Source of the DNA: Oscillospiraceae bacterium
Lineage (GTDB): Bacteria; Bacillota; Clostridia; Oscillospirales; Ethanoligenentaceae
NCBI GenBank assembly: GCA_003518885.1
Contig: DOXU01000023.1
Coordinates: 1 to 6,052, forward strand
Direction: 5' to 3'
DNA: 6,052 bases
Below are positions 5,843 through 6,052 of the stretch, piece by piece; positions within the stretch are counted from its first letter, which is position 1, and each line of letters begins with the position of its first letter. The notes beneath the pieces were generated by a model. It made no database searches, had not been told where the DNA came from, and saw only the letters and a list, made by a program, of their open reading frames with translations. The translations under genes and the position numbers were made by a program.

Positions 5843-6052
5843 GTGCCTTCGCAACAATTCAAAACGAGAAGGATGGTCCTAATTGGACTGTTCGCCGCGA
5901 TCTCTATTATCCTTTACTTTTTAGAGATTCCATTCTTTTCTGCTTATCTGAAGATTGATTTTAGTGACTTGCCGGCGGCGTTGGCGGCAATATTATTTGG
6001 CCCGCTCGCTGGTATTCTCATTGAGTTGATTAAAAATATTATCTTTTTCATT
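5843..6052 (+). CDS. ribU: Riboflavin ECF transporter, S component RibU (5' part, runs off window)
   Basis: RibU is the membrane-embedded riboflavin-binding subunit that works with the shared EcfA-EcfA'-EcfT module to import riboflavin. Seventy codons from GTG 5843 are present, about a third of the usual length near 190-200. After a basic N-terminus (KTRRM, 7-11) comes helix 1 (about 12-34, with LEIPFF at 27-32). The RibU signature LKIDFSDLPA (36-45) and then FGPLAGILIELIKN (52-65) follow. The LKIDFSDLP motif distinguishes RibU from most other ECF S components, and the upstream FMN riboswitch independently supports riboflavin as substrate. No other riboflavin gene is visible, so the cell may depend partly on uptake, but the window cannot show that. 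A longer product starting at ATG 5822 (seven extra residues) is possible but has no ribosome site. Confidence 0.94.
   Translation, partial: MPSQQFKTRRMVLIGLFAAISIILYFLEIPFFSAYLKIDFSDLPAALAAILFGPLAGILIELIKNIIFFI

Noticed and set aside
5716..5958. An 80-codon plus-strand reading frame across the FMN riboswitch and the ribU start.
   Set aside because: It overlaps the aptamer, the terminator and the true ribU frame, and its translation resembles nothing I know.

Overview
The window looks like an ordinary chromosomal segment of a low-to-moderate GC Gram-positive anaerobe, most probably class Clostridia (the order is not resolvable by eye; something near Oscillospirales is a guess). The indications are a DUF4364 protein, which is typical of Clostridia; a CsbB-like glycosyltransferase next to a YfhO-family membrane protein; strong purine-rich Shine-Dalgarno sites; TTG and GTG start codons; and an FMN riboswitch with a Firmicutes-style transcription terminator in front of ribU. 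I see no insertion sequence, phage gene, CRISPR array, tRNA or rRNA.

Layout: (1) 1-1500, plus strand: the 3' end of nadB (L-aspartate oxidase) and complete nadC (quinolinate phosphoribosyltransferase), overlapping by ATGA. They are two of the three steps of de novo NAD synthesis from aspartate; nadA is not in the window. (2) 1501-1670: a rho-independent terminator closing the nad operon, a candidate promoter, a small inverted repeat, and the Shine-Dalgarno that sets a TTG start. (3) 1671-4915, plus strand: a polyprenyl-phosphate glycosyltransferase and a 768-residue YfhO-family protein, again joined by ATGA. This pair probably loads a sugar onto undecaprenyl phosphate and then moves it to a cell-surface polymer. 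(4) 4893-5489, minus strand: a DUF4364 protein whose 3' end overlaps the 3' end of yfhO by 23 bp. (5) 5490-5842: a divergent intergenic region with an extended -10 promoter, a complete FMN aptamer, its terminator, and a hairpin over the next Shine-Dalgarno. (6) 5843-6052: the first 70 codons of ribU, the riboflavin-binding S component of an ECF transporter, running off the window.

How the genes fit together: the two ends of the window handle redox cofactors (NAD synthesis, riboflavin uptake under FMN control), and the middle is a cell-envelope glycosylation pair. I see no functional link between these modules beyond proximity. Nothing here is clearly an undescribed system. The points most worth a second look are the possible two-stage (termination plus Shine-Dalgarno masking) control of ribU, the sugar and acceptor of the glycosyltransferase/YfhO pair, and the convergent yfhO/DUF4364 overlap with no terminator between the genes.
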